64,000 nucleotides of DNA, from the NCBI GenBank assembly GCA_950295325.1, contig OX485803.1:34799554-34863553 (forward strand), given 5' to 3'. Below the pieces are notes generated by a model that was given only the letters and a program-made list of their open reading frames with translations, made no database searches and was not told where the DNA came from. This DNA is from Polytrichum commune (Eukaryota; Streptophyta; Polytrichopsida; Polytrichales; Polytrichaceae). The position numbers were made by a program, and so were the translations under genes. Shown here piece by piece: positions 1 through 10,756 of this stretch; within the stretch, counting starts at the first letter, position 1, and each line of letters starts with the position of its first letter.

Positions 1-2209
1 ATCCCTCATTTATGCCTCTTTCATTCTTCCTCTACATGCCATGTAGATGCACATGACCATCAGTTGGGCATGGATACCTTAAGGTGCATCATGGTTCATC
101 TTTTTTTGATGGTGAACCATAGTTTCCACATGAAATACGAGTGGGTCTCGACCAATGGAAACTTGGCTTAAAATGGTAAAAAATGAGTGTTGCTAAAAGC
201 ATGGATTTATCATAACATGATTTAATAGAAAACAATGTTTTATGAAATGGTCATCATGTTATTCTTTTTTTAAATAAATGAAATAAAAAATGTTGAGAGA
301 ACCTATTTGGGTTCTCTCGCCACACATTTGGGGTGGCCACCAAACATTATGCATATTTGGACGTATAGGATTCCATGTCACTTTCTCATTCATTTTTGAG
401 CATGCTCTCAATTTTTATGACCTTATGTAAAATGAAGTGGGATGGCCACTCGTTTCTCTACCAACGAGAGAATTCAGAAAACAATATCCATGAATTGTGT
501 ATATGCCCTTAGGCGCACCCGAGCAAATGAAGAAGCAATATAAAAACTAGACTATCGCAACCATGATCATATTTCAAGATAAAATATACATGCATGTAGC
601 AAATATGACTTGGAGTGCTAACCATTGGAAGTAAATAAATGACTAGAACACACAAGTTACATTGTAAGCCTAGTGGTCAATTTTAGAGTATGTATGTTTA
701 ATTGACATTGGACTCATGTCCATAACTTCTTAAGTATTGTAGAGGCTTCTCTATTTCATCTTCACATGTGCCAAAATAGTTTAGACATGGGACACAAGTC
801 GGTCTTAGCGAATGTGAGCATGGGACGTTGCAAACTTTGAGGAAAATTTTAATTATTGTGTGTCATAATAGAGAGTCCCCTACAATATTATAGTTCAATT
901 ACTCGACGTGGGGGGATAAATATTATGTGATCACCACAGTAGAAGAAAGAGGAGCCTACTGACTTTGAAGATTACAAAAATATTTTTATGATTATGCAAA
1001 TACTAAGAAAAACAATTACGGCTTCAATTTGGAATTGGTTACTATCACATAAGGACATTGTGTTTGACATCCGTGGTAGTGAGCTTATAAAAAAATATTG
1101 TTAAGTTAACCACAAATTGGTTAACACAACCATAAAAGATGCATTGCGTGGTCACATGACTTATCAAAATTTTAACAATTTTAACTGTAAATTAAAGTGT
1201 AGAGAAAGAGGAAACGGAGCTAAATACCATGATCCTCTTCATGTGTGCAATCGTAAGATCAAAATTTAACAGGTCATGTGACCGCACAACAAGTCTATAT
1301 GGTCGTTCCAACAAACTACATGGTCAATTTAAATCCCCTGTTAATTTATTTTTGAAATATCCTTCAATTAAAGAAGTTTGTGAATTACTATAGACAATGG
1401 TTTGTGTGGAACACAAGTACAATATAATTGTTATGAAAGAATAGTGTCTACTCTCGAAAGGGGGGAGTAGATCTTTACCTCCATACCTTTGTCCTATGGG
1501 CATCGGATTGGGGGTGGATCGAACAGACACTTAATTCACGTCGGTCTCCTCCAGAGACCGAAGTTTTTCTCTCTCTGTTATAAAAGAACATGGAAATTTC
1601 TATTAACCACCTCATACTACTCGTATGTTTCATACCCTATGAGAAGTGGGCTAGTAACCATTTTAGATCTGTCTACCTGAAACTCATAAGTTTGTTATTA
1701 TTGTTGTTGTGGTCATCATGGTCATTGTTAATGACATCACTCAACATCCATGTCTTGCTCATGGACACAAACTTCATTGGCACTACCAATAATCCAATGT
1801 TTGTGAGGAAACAAAGCTACAACACGGATCTTTGTAGACACAATAAAGACACTTTTTCTATGTTGATTGATGATATGTGACACAAAGCTTGCAAGGCTTG
1901 ATTATGGTTTCTAAATCGATATATTTGGGGTCCTACAATTCAATGGTTAGGCAATATTATAAATGCTTCTTGTTATCAAATTCTTACTCAAGAATCGAAG
2001 GCATGATTGGCCCCATCATGTTCTTATTTTACAATAATCAACAAGTAGTGTTTACTTGGAATCGAGTTGTGGCATTTTATGTGTTTTTTTAGACATTTGA
2101 CGATTTTTTTGATGTGTGGAGTAATACATGATTGCAACATATGACTATCGCACTATACATAGTGCGACAACATGCAAATGTTTGTATGATATTCATTTTA
2201 TAAGATTTT
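1..2209. other. AT-rich spacer, no gene seen
   Basis: No open frame here has codon structure or similarity that I recognise. The only structure noticed is an imperfect inverted repeat, with arms near 1146-1160 and 1273-1285 (core GGTCACATGAC against GTCATGTGACC). It could be the trace of a small foldback element. Confidence 0.5.
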
Positions 2210-2966
2210 TTAACCCTCGTCAATGAAGAACAAGTCAATATTATGGTACCACACGCTCGGCAATTGTTTGAGCATGTACACTTTTTTTTTGAATTTACAC
2301 ACAATGTGTTCATTCCCCTCTTGTACAAAATCCTCTAGGTGATCCATGTAAATATCCACCTTCAATTCTCCATTCGAAAACGATGTTTTTACGTCCATTT
2401 TGTGGATCTTCCAATCTATGGCCACTTCTTATGCATGAATGAATCTAATGGTGATAAATTTGGCCACGAGGGCAAATGTCTCGTTAAAATCCACTCCGGC
2501 ACTTGAAAATATCCCTTTGCTACTAACCGCGCCTTATACCTAATAATTTCACCCAAAGTATCATTTTCTATGCGGAACACCTATTTGCATTCTACTCTTG
2601 TGATCTTTTGGAAGGTTGGTCAATTCCCACGTATCGTTGGTGATGAGCAAGTTGTACTCCTTTTGCATTACAACCTCCCATTTGCTGGCATCTTCGGACC
2701 TCAACGCTGAAAAACTTTTGGCAAATGAAAAGGATGTTGGACAAACTCTTCGTCTCGTGAATGTTGCAAAGGCTCGTCCACGCCTCCGCCGGTCCTTTGC
2801 AACTTTGGTTGTTCATCAAGTTGAGGCCGGTGATGAACATGGCCTTCTTGACTCGTCTTTGATATTCCTTCAACATTTTGGAATCCATATTGGAAGGTGA
2901 AATTTTGTTAACTAAAAGATAGCCACTTAGATTCAAAATATGTGTTTGCCTTTCAATGTAATACAA
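2210..2966 (-). pseudogene. Decayed Copia gag-pol remnant (gag and RT pieces)
   Basis: Two antisense stretches resemble the intact Copia polyprotein at 6573-10577. At about 2620-2966 a gag piece carries CKGPAEAW, LCNIH and TKSLSNILFI, matching the intact gag except for scattered substitutions. At 2210-2425 a reverse-transcriptase piece carries KMDVKTSFSNGEL and IYMDHLEDFVQEG, equivalent to the intact element's QMDVKTAFLNGEL region. Between them (about 2430-2600) further RT-like codons (YKARLVAKG) occur in shifted frames with stops. The order gag then RT on the minus strand is that of a Copia element, but protease and integrase are missing. It therefore looks like an internally deleted, frameshifted fossil. 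The family call is firm; exact ends are not. Confidence 0.8.
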
Positions 2967-2989
2967 ACATGCTCATATGGTTTCAAATG

Positions 2990-3870
2990 AATCTTTTTGT
3001 GTCTAAAATGTTAGATCTTCTACACCTCAAATTTGATATTTTACTCCTCAAAAGAGGTGTCAAAACACTTAAATCACTCAAACAATATTTCTTTCACCCT
3101 AAATGCCTTACATTCTCAAATACCTTAAAGTTATATATTCTATTCCTCAAAAGATGTATTAAGACACTAAAATCATTCAAACAAAATTTCTTCCACCCCA
3201 AATGCCTTACAGTCTCAAATACCTCAAGTTAGATCTTTTATAGCTAGAGAGAGTTTTTAAGACACTAAAATCAATAAAATAAAATATCCTTCACCTCAAA
3301 TGCCTTACACTCTCTCGTTTACCTCAAATGCCTTATACTATCAAATGCCTCAAGTTAGATTTTCTACACCTTAAGAGAGTTCTTAAGACACTCGATTCAT
3401 TTGAATAAAATGTTATTCAACTCAAATGCGTCTTATAGTCTCAAAGAAATTTCTCAACACTCAAGTCTTTCAAGTCATGTGCTATTGGAGTCTAAACACC
3501 TTTAAAGCTCTCAAAGAAACGATTGAATGGTCAAAACATTCAAGTCAAAGTTTTGAGGTCTAAACACCTCCAAACCTCTCATATAAGTCTCTCAAGCCTC
3601 TCAAGTCATGTGCTATTGAAGACTAAACACCTTCTAAGCTCTTAAAAAAACCCTTAAACAGTCAAAACAATAAACTCAAATGTTTTGAAGTCTAAACATC
3701 TTCAAACCTCTCCAAAAAGCATTTCAATACTCAAGAAACTCAACTCACATGCTTTTGCATCAAACATACATTCAAGCAAAAACAAATAACAAATAAATGC
3801 CTACAACAACCAAATGCGCCCTCGGACACCTCCAACACTCCAAAGCTCCAAAACGCCAACCCCTCAAGGA
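2990..3870. repeat. Degenerate tandem repeats, probably leader of the Copia remnant
   Basis: Imperfect repeats of roughly 100 bp recur here, with phrases such as CTCAAAAGAGGTGT, AAATCATTCAAACAAAAT and CACCCCAAATGCCTTACA, followed by a second variant around 3440-3760. Read on the minus strand, the block sits just upstream of the gag fragment. That is the position the 120-bp tandem array occupies in the intact Copia. Near 3830-3870 the antisense strand has a GTTTTGGAGC-type segment like the intact leader near 5637. I infer that this is the diverged leader of the same remnant. Confidence 0.5.
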
Positions 3871-5332
3871 GTGGTGATTTTTCACAAGGTCCCTAACATG
3901 TCCAGGGACAGATTCATTAAATAAATAAATAAAAATCCAGTGGATGGGTTCTTAGAAAATGAACCAATTTTGGACGTGTCAAATTCACTTTGGACGGGTT
4001 CTACAAATAAAAATTCTTTTGATAAATTTTTCCAAAAAAACAAATGGTAGAAATATCAATTAGATCATGTCATATATGACATGTGAATATAAGCATAATG
4101 CAATCAAACCACAAATACCCAATCAGAATATCAGTCTTGAAGTGCTTGATTCACTTGCATACATTAATTTATTAACTACAAAATATAGAATGGGGTGTAC
4201 TGGAAAGATGAGAATCGACAACAAAAGATAGATAACTAACGAACATTGAAGGCATAATTTGTCAAGATCCTATTGTTTCCAAGTGCAACATGTTTTTTCT
4301 ATTTTTTTTGCCAACATTGTAAGAGACTTATTTATACCTCTTGGGGGATGGGTATTTTGATTTTCAAACCGGTTTTGGGACAGGTTGTTTTCTCTTTAAC
4401 CTTTTCATGGATGGGTTGGTTTAGAAATTACCGATTTTGGGACGGGTTGCAATTTGTTTTGCCTTTCAATTCAAGGTTTTTGGATGTGGACGGGCAAAAA
4501 CTTTGTGAAAAATTAGCCCTGCCCTCAAGATCCACTTTACAACCTCAAAGCAATCAAATCTCTAGGCACTTCACTTGCATGGTGGGCCCATTATTTATTA
4601 GATATAATAAGACTAATAATAAGATTGCACAAGTATATACACGTATTCAAAAGCATATGGACATTGCTTGGATTGAGATGATCTCATGCTCTTCTTGCTT
4701 TGCCTTTCATTGTACTTATTCTTTTCATTGGTTCATACAAACAACATGGGATAGTTCTTATCCCTCTTCATACTAGCATTGTAGCCTTATTCTAATCTTA
4801 TTCTTTCTCATGCCTCTTTTATTAAATTTCTATTAACTATGAGCAATCTAATGCTCTACCTTCTACAAACACATGTTGTAAATATTAATAGTCGTCAATA
4901 AGTATGATTGAGCATGACATCTAATTGCTATAGCAAATGTTTTTGCAAAGTTTCACATGGACAAAATTCAAGTTATTTTTCACTACAACAAGGCTATCCC
5001 CTACATACCTACCCATTGGCCACCCCACAATGGCCTTGAAGACCCCTTTGCCAATAGCTAAATGCCCACCATTTCCCTATTCATATCCAAAAATTCATTA
5101 TGACATCCAACCATGTAGATGTTTACCACGTGTAGTTGAGGAGTACATTGAAAGATTTAAGCCATCCAAGTATTTGTAGCTAGGATATTATCATATTAAT
5201 GTGAAGAGGTTTTAAAATAAGGGAGATAGTTTAATCCTAATTTCTTATTAAGATCCATATTTTGTCTAAGTGTTGAGTTCAATAATACACCATTACCAAG
5301 ATACTAACACAACAACTACAAGCAACTTACAT
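3871..5332. other. Spacer without recognisable gene
   Basis: AT-rich sequence. A plus-strand open frame of 167 codons at 4273-4776 has low-complexity composition and no motif I recognise, so I do not call it a gene. GACGGGTT-like words recur near 3990-4010 and 4440-4450. Confidence 0.4.
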
Positions 5333-5337
5333 GTCCC

Positions 5338-5529
5338 TATTGGAAGATAGTGTTAGGTTGCAACGGTGACATTGTCCCATATGGGTTGTCTACGCTGGTC
5401 CTAACCCATACATATAAATAAAGGCATAAGGGGAGGAGCTAATCACTCTCTCCATTGTATGCAATCCTTGTGTGTTGTGTTCTACCTTTCTACGCTGATG
5501 TCTTTGCTTTCTCCTCTCATTTCTCAATA
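5338..5529 (+). repeat. 5' LTR of the Copia element
   Basis: The 192-bp LTR starts TATTGGAAGATAG and ends TTCTCAATA, giving a 5-bp terminal inverted repeat TATTG/CAATA. It matches 10565-10756 at every position I compared. A TATA-like box (TATAAATA, 5413-5420) overlaps an AATAAA signal (5417-5422), so U3/R promoter and polyadenylation signals are packed together. The palindrome CCCATATGGG precedes them. The boundaries are set by the GTCCC duplication outside and the primer site inside. Confidence 0.94.
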
Positions 5530-5543
5530 GGTTATGGGCCCAC
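5530..5543 (+). other. Primer binding site, internal initiator tRNA-Met type
   Basis: GGTTATGGGCCCAC begins at the first base after the LTR. It is complementary to the anticodon arm of eukaryotic initiator tRNA-Met (GTGGGCCCATAACC), not to its 3' end, which would give TGGTATCAGAGC. Drosophila copia has essentially the same site and is primed by a 5'-half tRNA-iMet fragment. I infer the same priming here. Confidence 0.85.
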
Positions 5544-5760
5544 TTTGCTTTAGAGCTTAGAGATCAACTTAGGAAGAGGTAGGAGAGAGCCGGATCTGAT
5601 CGGAGGCGATTTGGAGGTGTTTCAAGCTTTTGGTGGAGTTTTGGAGCACTTTTGAAGCGCCTTGGAGCATTCTTGGACACTTGGACCAGCGTGGAGGATA
5701 CCTTAGGTTGAGGTTCATTGTATCTTGAGTGTTTACGTGAGATCGATTCGCATTTTGAGG

Positions 5761-6460
5761 GTTTGAGGTGATTAGAGTTCCAAAAGGCTTAGTTGTGGCT
5801 TTTTGATGGTTATGTAGTTATTAAGCTTAGTTTTGGAGTGGAAAGGTGCTGACTTGAGAGATCCATCCATTCTATGCTTACTTTGAGGTGTTTTGAGTTC
5901 CAAAAGGCTTAGTTTTGGTTTTTTGATGGTTATGTAGTTATTAAGCTTAGTTTTGGAGTGGAGAGGTGCTGACTTGAGAGATCCATCCATTCAAAACTAA
6001 CTTTGAGGTGTTTTGAGTTCCAAAAGGCTTAGTTGTGGCTTTTTGATGGTTATGTAGTTATTAAGCTTAGTTTTGGAGTGGAAAGGTGCTGACTTGAGAG
6101 ATCCATCCATTCAAAACTAATTTTGAGGTGTTTTGAGTTCCAAAAGGCTTAGTTGTGGCTTTTTGATGGTTATGTAGTTATTTGGTTTAGTTTTGGAGTG
6201 GAGAGGTGCTGACTTGAGAGATCCATCCATTCAAAACTAACTTTGAGGTGTTTTGAGTTCCAAAGGCTTAGTTTTGGCTTTTTGATGGTTATGTAGTTAT
6301 TTGGTTTAGTTTTGGAGTGGAAAGGTGCTGACTTGAGAGATCCATCCATTCAAAACTAACTTTGAGGTGTTTTGAGTTCCAAAAGGCTTAGTTTTGGCTT
6401 TTTGATGGTTATATAGTTATTTGGCTTAGTTTTGGAGTGGAAAGGTGCTGACTTGAGTGT
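5761..6460 (+). repeat. 120-bp tandem array in the Copia leader
   Basis: About 5.8 direct copies of a 120-bp unit lie in register at 5761, 5881, 6001, 6121, 6241 (119 bp, one A lost) and 6360 (partial, to about 6460). Each unit contains TTTTGAGTTCCAAAAGGC, GATGGTTATGTAGTTATT and GAGAGATCCATCCATTC. Units differ by only a few bases, such as AAGCTTAG against TTGGTTTAG in the middle. The array lies between the primer site and the gag start, where packaging and leader signals are expected. The 72-codon antisense frame across it follows from 120 being a multiple of three and I do not call it a gene. Confidence 0.93.
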
Positions 6461-6572
6461 GTGAGAACCTTGAATTAATTCCAAAGTTCAAAATCAAATT
6501 CTAAATTTTTTCGAGGGTTTTTTAGCCCTCGCGGTACATTAAGTGAGTGGGAGCTTGCATTTGAGTTGCAAA

Positions 6573-9500
6573 ATGGCTTCTAGTGAGGGCGATGGCCACA
6601 TCACGCTCGACAAGTTTGGCGGCGACAACTTCAACCTCTACAAGTTCAAGTTGGAGATGGTGATGTCCACCAAAGACCTTTGGGAGATCGTGGAGGGTTC
6701 GGAGTTGCCGCCACCGTCCACGGCGAGCGACGAGGTCAAGAAGGCGTACGAGCGTCGATGCAAGAAAACCTTCGCCATCATTGCCACGAGTTTGGTGGAC
6801 AAGGAGTTGGCGCACATCAAAGGGTGTAAAGGACCGGCGGAAGCGTGGAAGACGTTGTGCAACATCCACAAAACCAAAAGCTTGTCCAACATCTTGTTCA
6901 TTAGGCGCAAGTTTTTCACCATCAAGATGGACGAAGGCGCCGACATCCTCGACCACATCAACAAGGTAAAATCTCTCGCCGACCAACTCACATGCTTGGA
7001 GGTGCCAATGAAGGACGAGGATGTGCTCATGACCTTGCTCGATAGCCTACCGCCTTCATTCGACCATTTGATCACGGCGTTGGAGACGCGCCCCATGAAG
7101 GAGCTCACGTTGGATTTCATCACCGCACGTCTCATGCACGAGGTGTCCAAGGGGAAGGAGAAGGAGCCTCAAGGAGATGATGCGGCCATGTTGTCCCGCC
7201 AACCTCGCACGTTCGACAACAACGACAGGCGAGGCAACGGCCCGAGGTGCTACAATTGTGGTAAGTTGGGCCACCTCGCTCGCAATTGTCGATTGAAACG
7301 CAAGGTGAATGCCAACGTCGCGAGGTCGAGCAATGATTTTGCATTTGTTGTAAGAGATGGGGCGTCTAAAACCTCCACCACTACATGGATAGTTGATTCG
7401 GGGGCCTCGAACCACATGACACCACATAAGCAATTTTTCGACACGTACGAATCCATTTCGGGCCGTAAAGTGTTCATGAGTGACAATGGCATCGTAGAGG
7501 TCCTAGGCAAAGGCTCCATCCTAGTGGAAACACGTGTGAAGGGTCGTGCACGGAGCATTAGAATGCACGACGTGCTTCACGTGCCCGACTTGCATTCCAA
7601 CTTGCTTTCGGTGAGCAAACTCATATCGCGGGGTTTGAAAGTGCATTTCAACTCGTTGGGATGCGTGGTGAGGGCGAGCAACGGCGAGATGTTGGCCGTG
7701 GCGTCGTTGGAGTCCAATTTGTACCAATTGGACACGAAGGTGATGCATGAGGCCGAAACGAGTTCTTTGGCGCATTCGGAGGCCAACTCGCATCCTTTGG
7801 AGCTTTGGCACAAGAGGTTGGGGCATCTCAACGCCAATAGCGTGAAATCGCTCCAAACCATGGTGAGCAGCATGGACGTACAAGCGGTGCCCAACGACGT
7901 GCATTCCTTCGCGTGCGAAGGATGCGTCCAAGGCAAGCAAGCGAGGCGTCCGTTTCCCACGGAGGGAGGCACCCGCGCCACCAAGATCTTGGAGCTCGTG
8001 CATTCCGACGTGTGCGGGCCGATGAAAACGCCGTCCATCGGAGGCGCAAGGTATTTTCTCACCTTCATTGACGATTTTTCGCGCAAGATTTGGGTGTATG
8101 TGCTCAAATCCAAGAGCGAGGTGTTGGCAAGGTTCAAAGAATGGAAAACCTTGGTGGAGAGGAAATCGGAACACGCAGTGAAGGTCCTTAGGACGGATAA
8201 CGGTGGGGAATACATTTCTAAGGCATTCGATGATTTTTTAAGCAAACATGGCATCGCACGCCAAAATTCTTCACCTTACACGCCACAACAAAACGGGGTG
8301 GCCGAACGGGCCAATCGCACCATCGTGGAGATGGCGCGGTCCATGATTCATGCCCAACGCCTCGGCCACGAATTTTGGGCGGAGGCGGTGTGCAATGCGG
8401 TGTACGTGCGCAACCGGTGTCCCACGAAGGCCGTGGAAGGTAAGACGCCCGAGGAAGCGTGGAGCGGGAGGATGCCGCACGTGTCCCACATGCGCGTGTT
8501 CGGTTGCGTGGCTTATGCGAAGGTGCCGGATCAACGGCGGACGAAGTTGGACGCCAAGGGCGTCAAGTGTTTGTTCCTCGGATATTGCGAAGGCACGAAG
8601 GCGTACCGGCTCATTTGCTTGGAGACGAAGAAAATCATCAAGAGTCCGGACGTGGTGTTTTTCGAGGACAAAACGCATTTGGAGGATTGTCCAAGTGGGA
8701 GCATTGACGAAACACCGGCGGTCAAGGTGGACATATCCGCCAAATCGGACGTGGACGAGTCGGAGGCCAACATTCCGGCCACGAAATCCACTCGTAGCGT
8801 GGAGGCATTGAAACTTGAGAACGGTAAGAAACCCGCAACCAAAGCACCTCCACCACCGCAACATAGCAATGAAACCATGGGCCATTCTAGGTATCCGGAT
8901 AGGGCTCGCAAACCGCTCGGGGAATGGTGGAAGAACCACATTCCGCCGCCCCAAGACAAAGAGCATGCAAACATGGCAACCATCGGGGAACCTAGAAATG
9001 TGAGAGAGGCCATTCAATCGAGTGATGCGAGCGAGTGGGAGTTGGCTATGCAAGAAGAGTTCGAATCTCTCATTGCCAATGGCACGTGGGAGTTAACTCC
9101 GTTGCCGAAGGGCCGCAAGGCCGTGAAATGCAAATGGGTGTTTAAAACGAAAAAAGATGCGAGAGGCGTGGTGGTTCGTTTCAAAGCAAGGTTAGTAGCA
9201 AAGGGGTGCTCGCAAGTGGAAGGCGTAGACTTTAGCGAAACCTTTGCACCTGTGGCCAAATTCAACACCATTCGAGTCATACTCGCATTGGCGGCGGCCA
9301 TGGGCTTGGAGATACATCAAATGGACGTGAAGACCGCATTCTTGAACGGCGAATTGGACGTGGTCATCTACATGGAGCAACCGGAGGGGTTCGTGCAAAA
9401 AGGCCGAGAGCATCTCGTATGTAAGTTGAGGAAAACGCTCTACGGATTGAAGCAATCCGGACGAGCATGGTACGAATGCATTCACGTATTCTTCGTGAAT

Positions 9501-10577
9501 AGAGGTTTTACGAGGAGCCATGCGGATCACTCGTTGTACATTTTGCAAACTTACCAATATATTATGATTGTGATCATATATGTGGACGATCTCATCATTT
9601 TGGCGAGCGACGTGGACATGATCAACGAGTTGAAGGCTAGCCTCGAGCGCGAATTCGAGATGAGCGACCTCGGCGAGTTGCATTTCTTCCTCGGCGTTCA
9701 TTTCGAGAGGGATAGGAGGTCGCGCACCATCACCATGCATCAACGAAGCTACATCGAAACCATTTTGGAGCGATTCGGCATGAGTGATTGCAAGCCCATC
9801 TCAACCCCGCTCGACACCAAGACCTCATTGGTGAAGCTTTCGGAGGAGGAATACGAGGAGCATTCACACGAAATGAAGGACATTCCGTATCAAGAAGCGG
9901 TGGGATCGTTGATGTACGCAATGGTGGCCACAAGACCGGACCTCGCATTTGCGGTAAGCGTGGTAAGCCGGTATATGTCGAAACCGGGTCCGATGCATTG
10001 GATGGCGGTCAAACGGATCATGCGCTACTTGAAGGGCACCTTAGATATGAAGTTGCGCATCGGAGGCAATCATATTAACGTCAAAGGGTATTCGGATGCG
10101 GATTGGGCCGGCGATGTGGAAAACCGTAGGTCCACGTCCGGGTACGTATTCTTTGTTGGAGAGGGAGCCGTTTCGTGGAATAGCAAACGGCAACAAACGG
10201 TGGCACAATCAACAATGGAGGCGGAGTACATGGCCATGAACCGATGCACGAGGGAGGCCATTTGGCTAAGGCAATTAATGGAGGATGTAGGTTGTGTACA
10301 AGAGGAGGCGACTACCATCATGTGCGACAACCAAGGTTCTATGGCATTAGCTAAGAACCCAACCAACCATGATAGGTCGAAGCATATAGATGTGCAATAC
10401 CATTTCATTAGAGAAAAGATTGAAAACAAAATTGTACAGTTAGAATATTGTCCTACGCAATATATGGTAGCGGACATTCTAACAAAGGCTTTAGCGAGAG
10501 ATAGGCATGAGGGGTTAAGTGAAATAATGGGGTTGGAGTACAATGCCACCTCGCAAAGTGGGAGTATTGGAAGATAG
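6573..10577 (+). CDS. Copia gag-pol polyprotein, intact (1,334 aa)
   Basis: This single frame encodes all functions for retrotransposition of the element. I chose the ATG at 6573 (MASSEGDGHITL) because the frame upstream has only a GTG. Visible parts are a UBN2-type gag, a CCHC zinc knuckle CYNCGKLGHLARNC (about 226-239), an aspartic protease DSGA (275-278), a GAG-pre-integrase/HHCC region (HKRLGHL, CEGCVQGK), and an integrase core with D479, D542 and E578 (DD35E). These are followed by a reverse transcriptase with YVDD (1003-1006) and RNase H with D1175 (YSDADWAGD) and E1216 (MEAEYMA). No stop or frameshift interrupts it and all named catalytic residues are present. The TAG stop (10575-10577) lies inside the 3' LTR, so the last four codons are LTR sequence. 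With one frame and no visible frameshift signal, the Gag/Pol ratio must be set in some other way. Confidence 0.96.
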   Translation: MASSEGDGHITLDKFGGDNFNLYKFKLEMVMSTKDLWEIVEGSELPPPSTASDEVKKAYERRCKKTFAIIATSLVDKELAHIKGCKGPAEAWKTLCNIHKTKSLSNILFIRRKFFTIKMDEGADILDHINKVKSLADQLTCLEVPMKDEDVLMTLLDSLPPSFDHLITALETRPMKELTLDFITARLMHEVSKGKEKEPQGDDAAMLSRQPRTFDNNDRRGNGPRCYNCGKLGHLARNCRLKRKVNANVARSSNDFAFVVRDGASKTSTTTWIVDSGASNHMTPHKQFFDTYESISGRKVFMSDNGIVEVLGKGSILVETRVKGRARSIRMHDVLHVPDLHSNLLSVSKLISRGLKVHFNSLGCVVRASNGEMLAVASLESNLYQLDTKVMHEAETSSLAHSEANSHPLELWHKRLGHLNANSVKSLQTMVSSMDVQAVPNDVHSFACEGCVQGKQARRPFPTEGGTRATKILELVHSDVCGPMKTPSIGGARYFLTFIDDFSRKIWVYVLKSKSEVLARFKEWKTLVERKSEHAVKVLRTDNGGEYISKAFDDFLSKHGIARQNSSPYTPQQNGVAERANRTIVEMARSMIHAQRLGHEFWAEAVCNAVYVRNRCPTKAVEGKTPEEAWSGRMPHVSHMRVFGCVAYAKVPDQRRTKLDAKGVKCLFLGYCEGTKAYRLICLETKKIIKSPDVVFFEDKTHLEDCPSGSIDETPAVKVDISAKSDVDESEANIPATKSTRSVEALKLENGKKPATKAPPPPQHSNETMGHSRYPDRARKPLGEWWKNHIPPPQDKEHANMATIGEPRNVREAIQSSDASEWELAMQEEFESLIANGTWELTPLPKGRKAVKCKWVFKTKKDARGVVVRFKARLVAKGCSQVEGVDFSETFAPVAKFNTIRVILALAAAMGLEIHQMDVKTAFLNGELDVVIYMEQPEGFVQKGREHLVCKLRKTLYGLKQSGRAWYECIHVFFVNRGFTRSHADHSLYILQTYQYIMIVIIYVDDLIILASDVDMINELKASLEREFEMSDLGELHFFLGVHFERDRRSRTITMHQRSYIETILERFGMSDCKPISTPLDTKTSLVKLSEEEYEEHSHEMKDIPYQEAVGSLMYAMVATRPDLAFAVSVVSRYMSKPGPMHWMAVKRIMRYLKGTLDMKLRIGGNHINVKGYSDADWAGDVENRRSTSGYVFFVGEGAVSWNSKRQQTVAQSTMEAEYMAMNRCTREAIWLRQLMEDVGCVQEEATTIMCDNQGSMALAKNPTNHDRSKHIDVQYHFIREKIENKIVQLEYCPTQYMVADILTKALARDRHEGLSEIMGLEYNATSQSGSIGR
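10555..10564 (+). other. Polypurine tract
   Basis: AAAGTGGGAG abuts the 3' LTR and is the expected plus-strand primer. It lies inside the gag-pol frame, which continues into the LTR. Confidence 0.75.
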
Positions 10578-10756
10578 TGTTAGGTTGCAACGGTGACATT
10601 GTCCCATATGGGTTGTCTACGCTGGTCCTAACCCATACATATAAATAAAGGCATAAGGGGAGGAGCTAATCACTCTCTCCATTGTATGCAATCCTTGTGT
10701 GTTGTGTTCTACCTTTCTACGCTGATGTCTTTGCTTTCTCCTCTCATTTCTCAATA
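10565..10756 (+). repeat. 3' LTR of the Copia element
   Basis: This 192-bp copy reads identical to 5338-5529. It ends CTCAATA and is followed by the target duplication GTCCC (10757-10761). Confidence 0.94.

Noticed and set aside
4273-4776. 167-codon plus-strand frame
   Set aside because: Phe/Ser-rich low-complexity translation with no motif. It lies in repeat-like AT-rich sequence.
5761-6460. CRISPR-like array
   Set aside because: Units are contiguous 120-bp direct repeats with no unique spacers, inside a plant retrotransposon.
8271-9053. Antisense frame of 260 codons in the Copia pol region
   Set aside because: It overlaps conserved integrase/RT coding sequence and is explained by the GC-rich third codon positions of pol.
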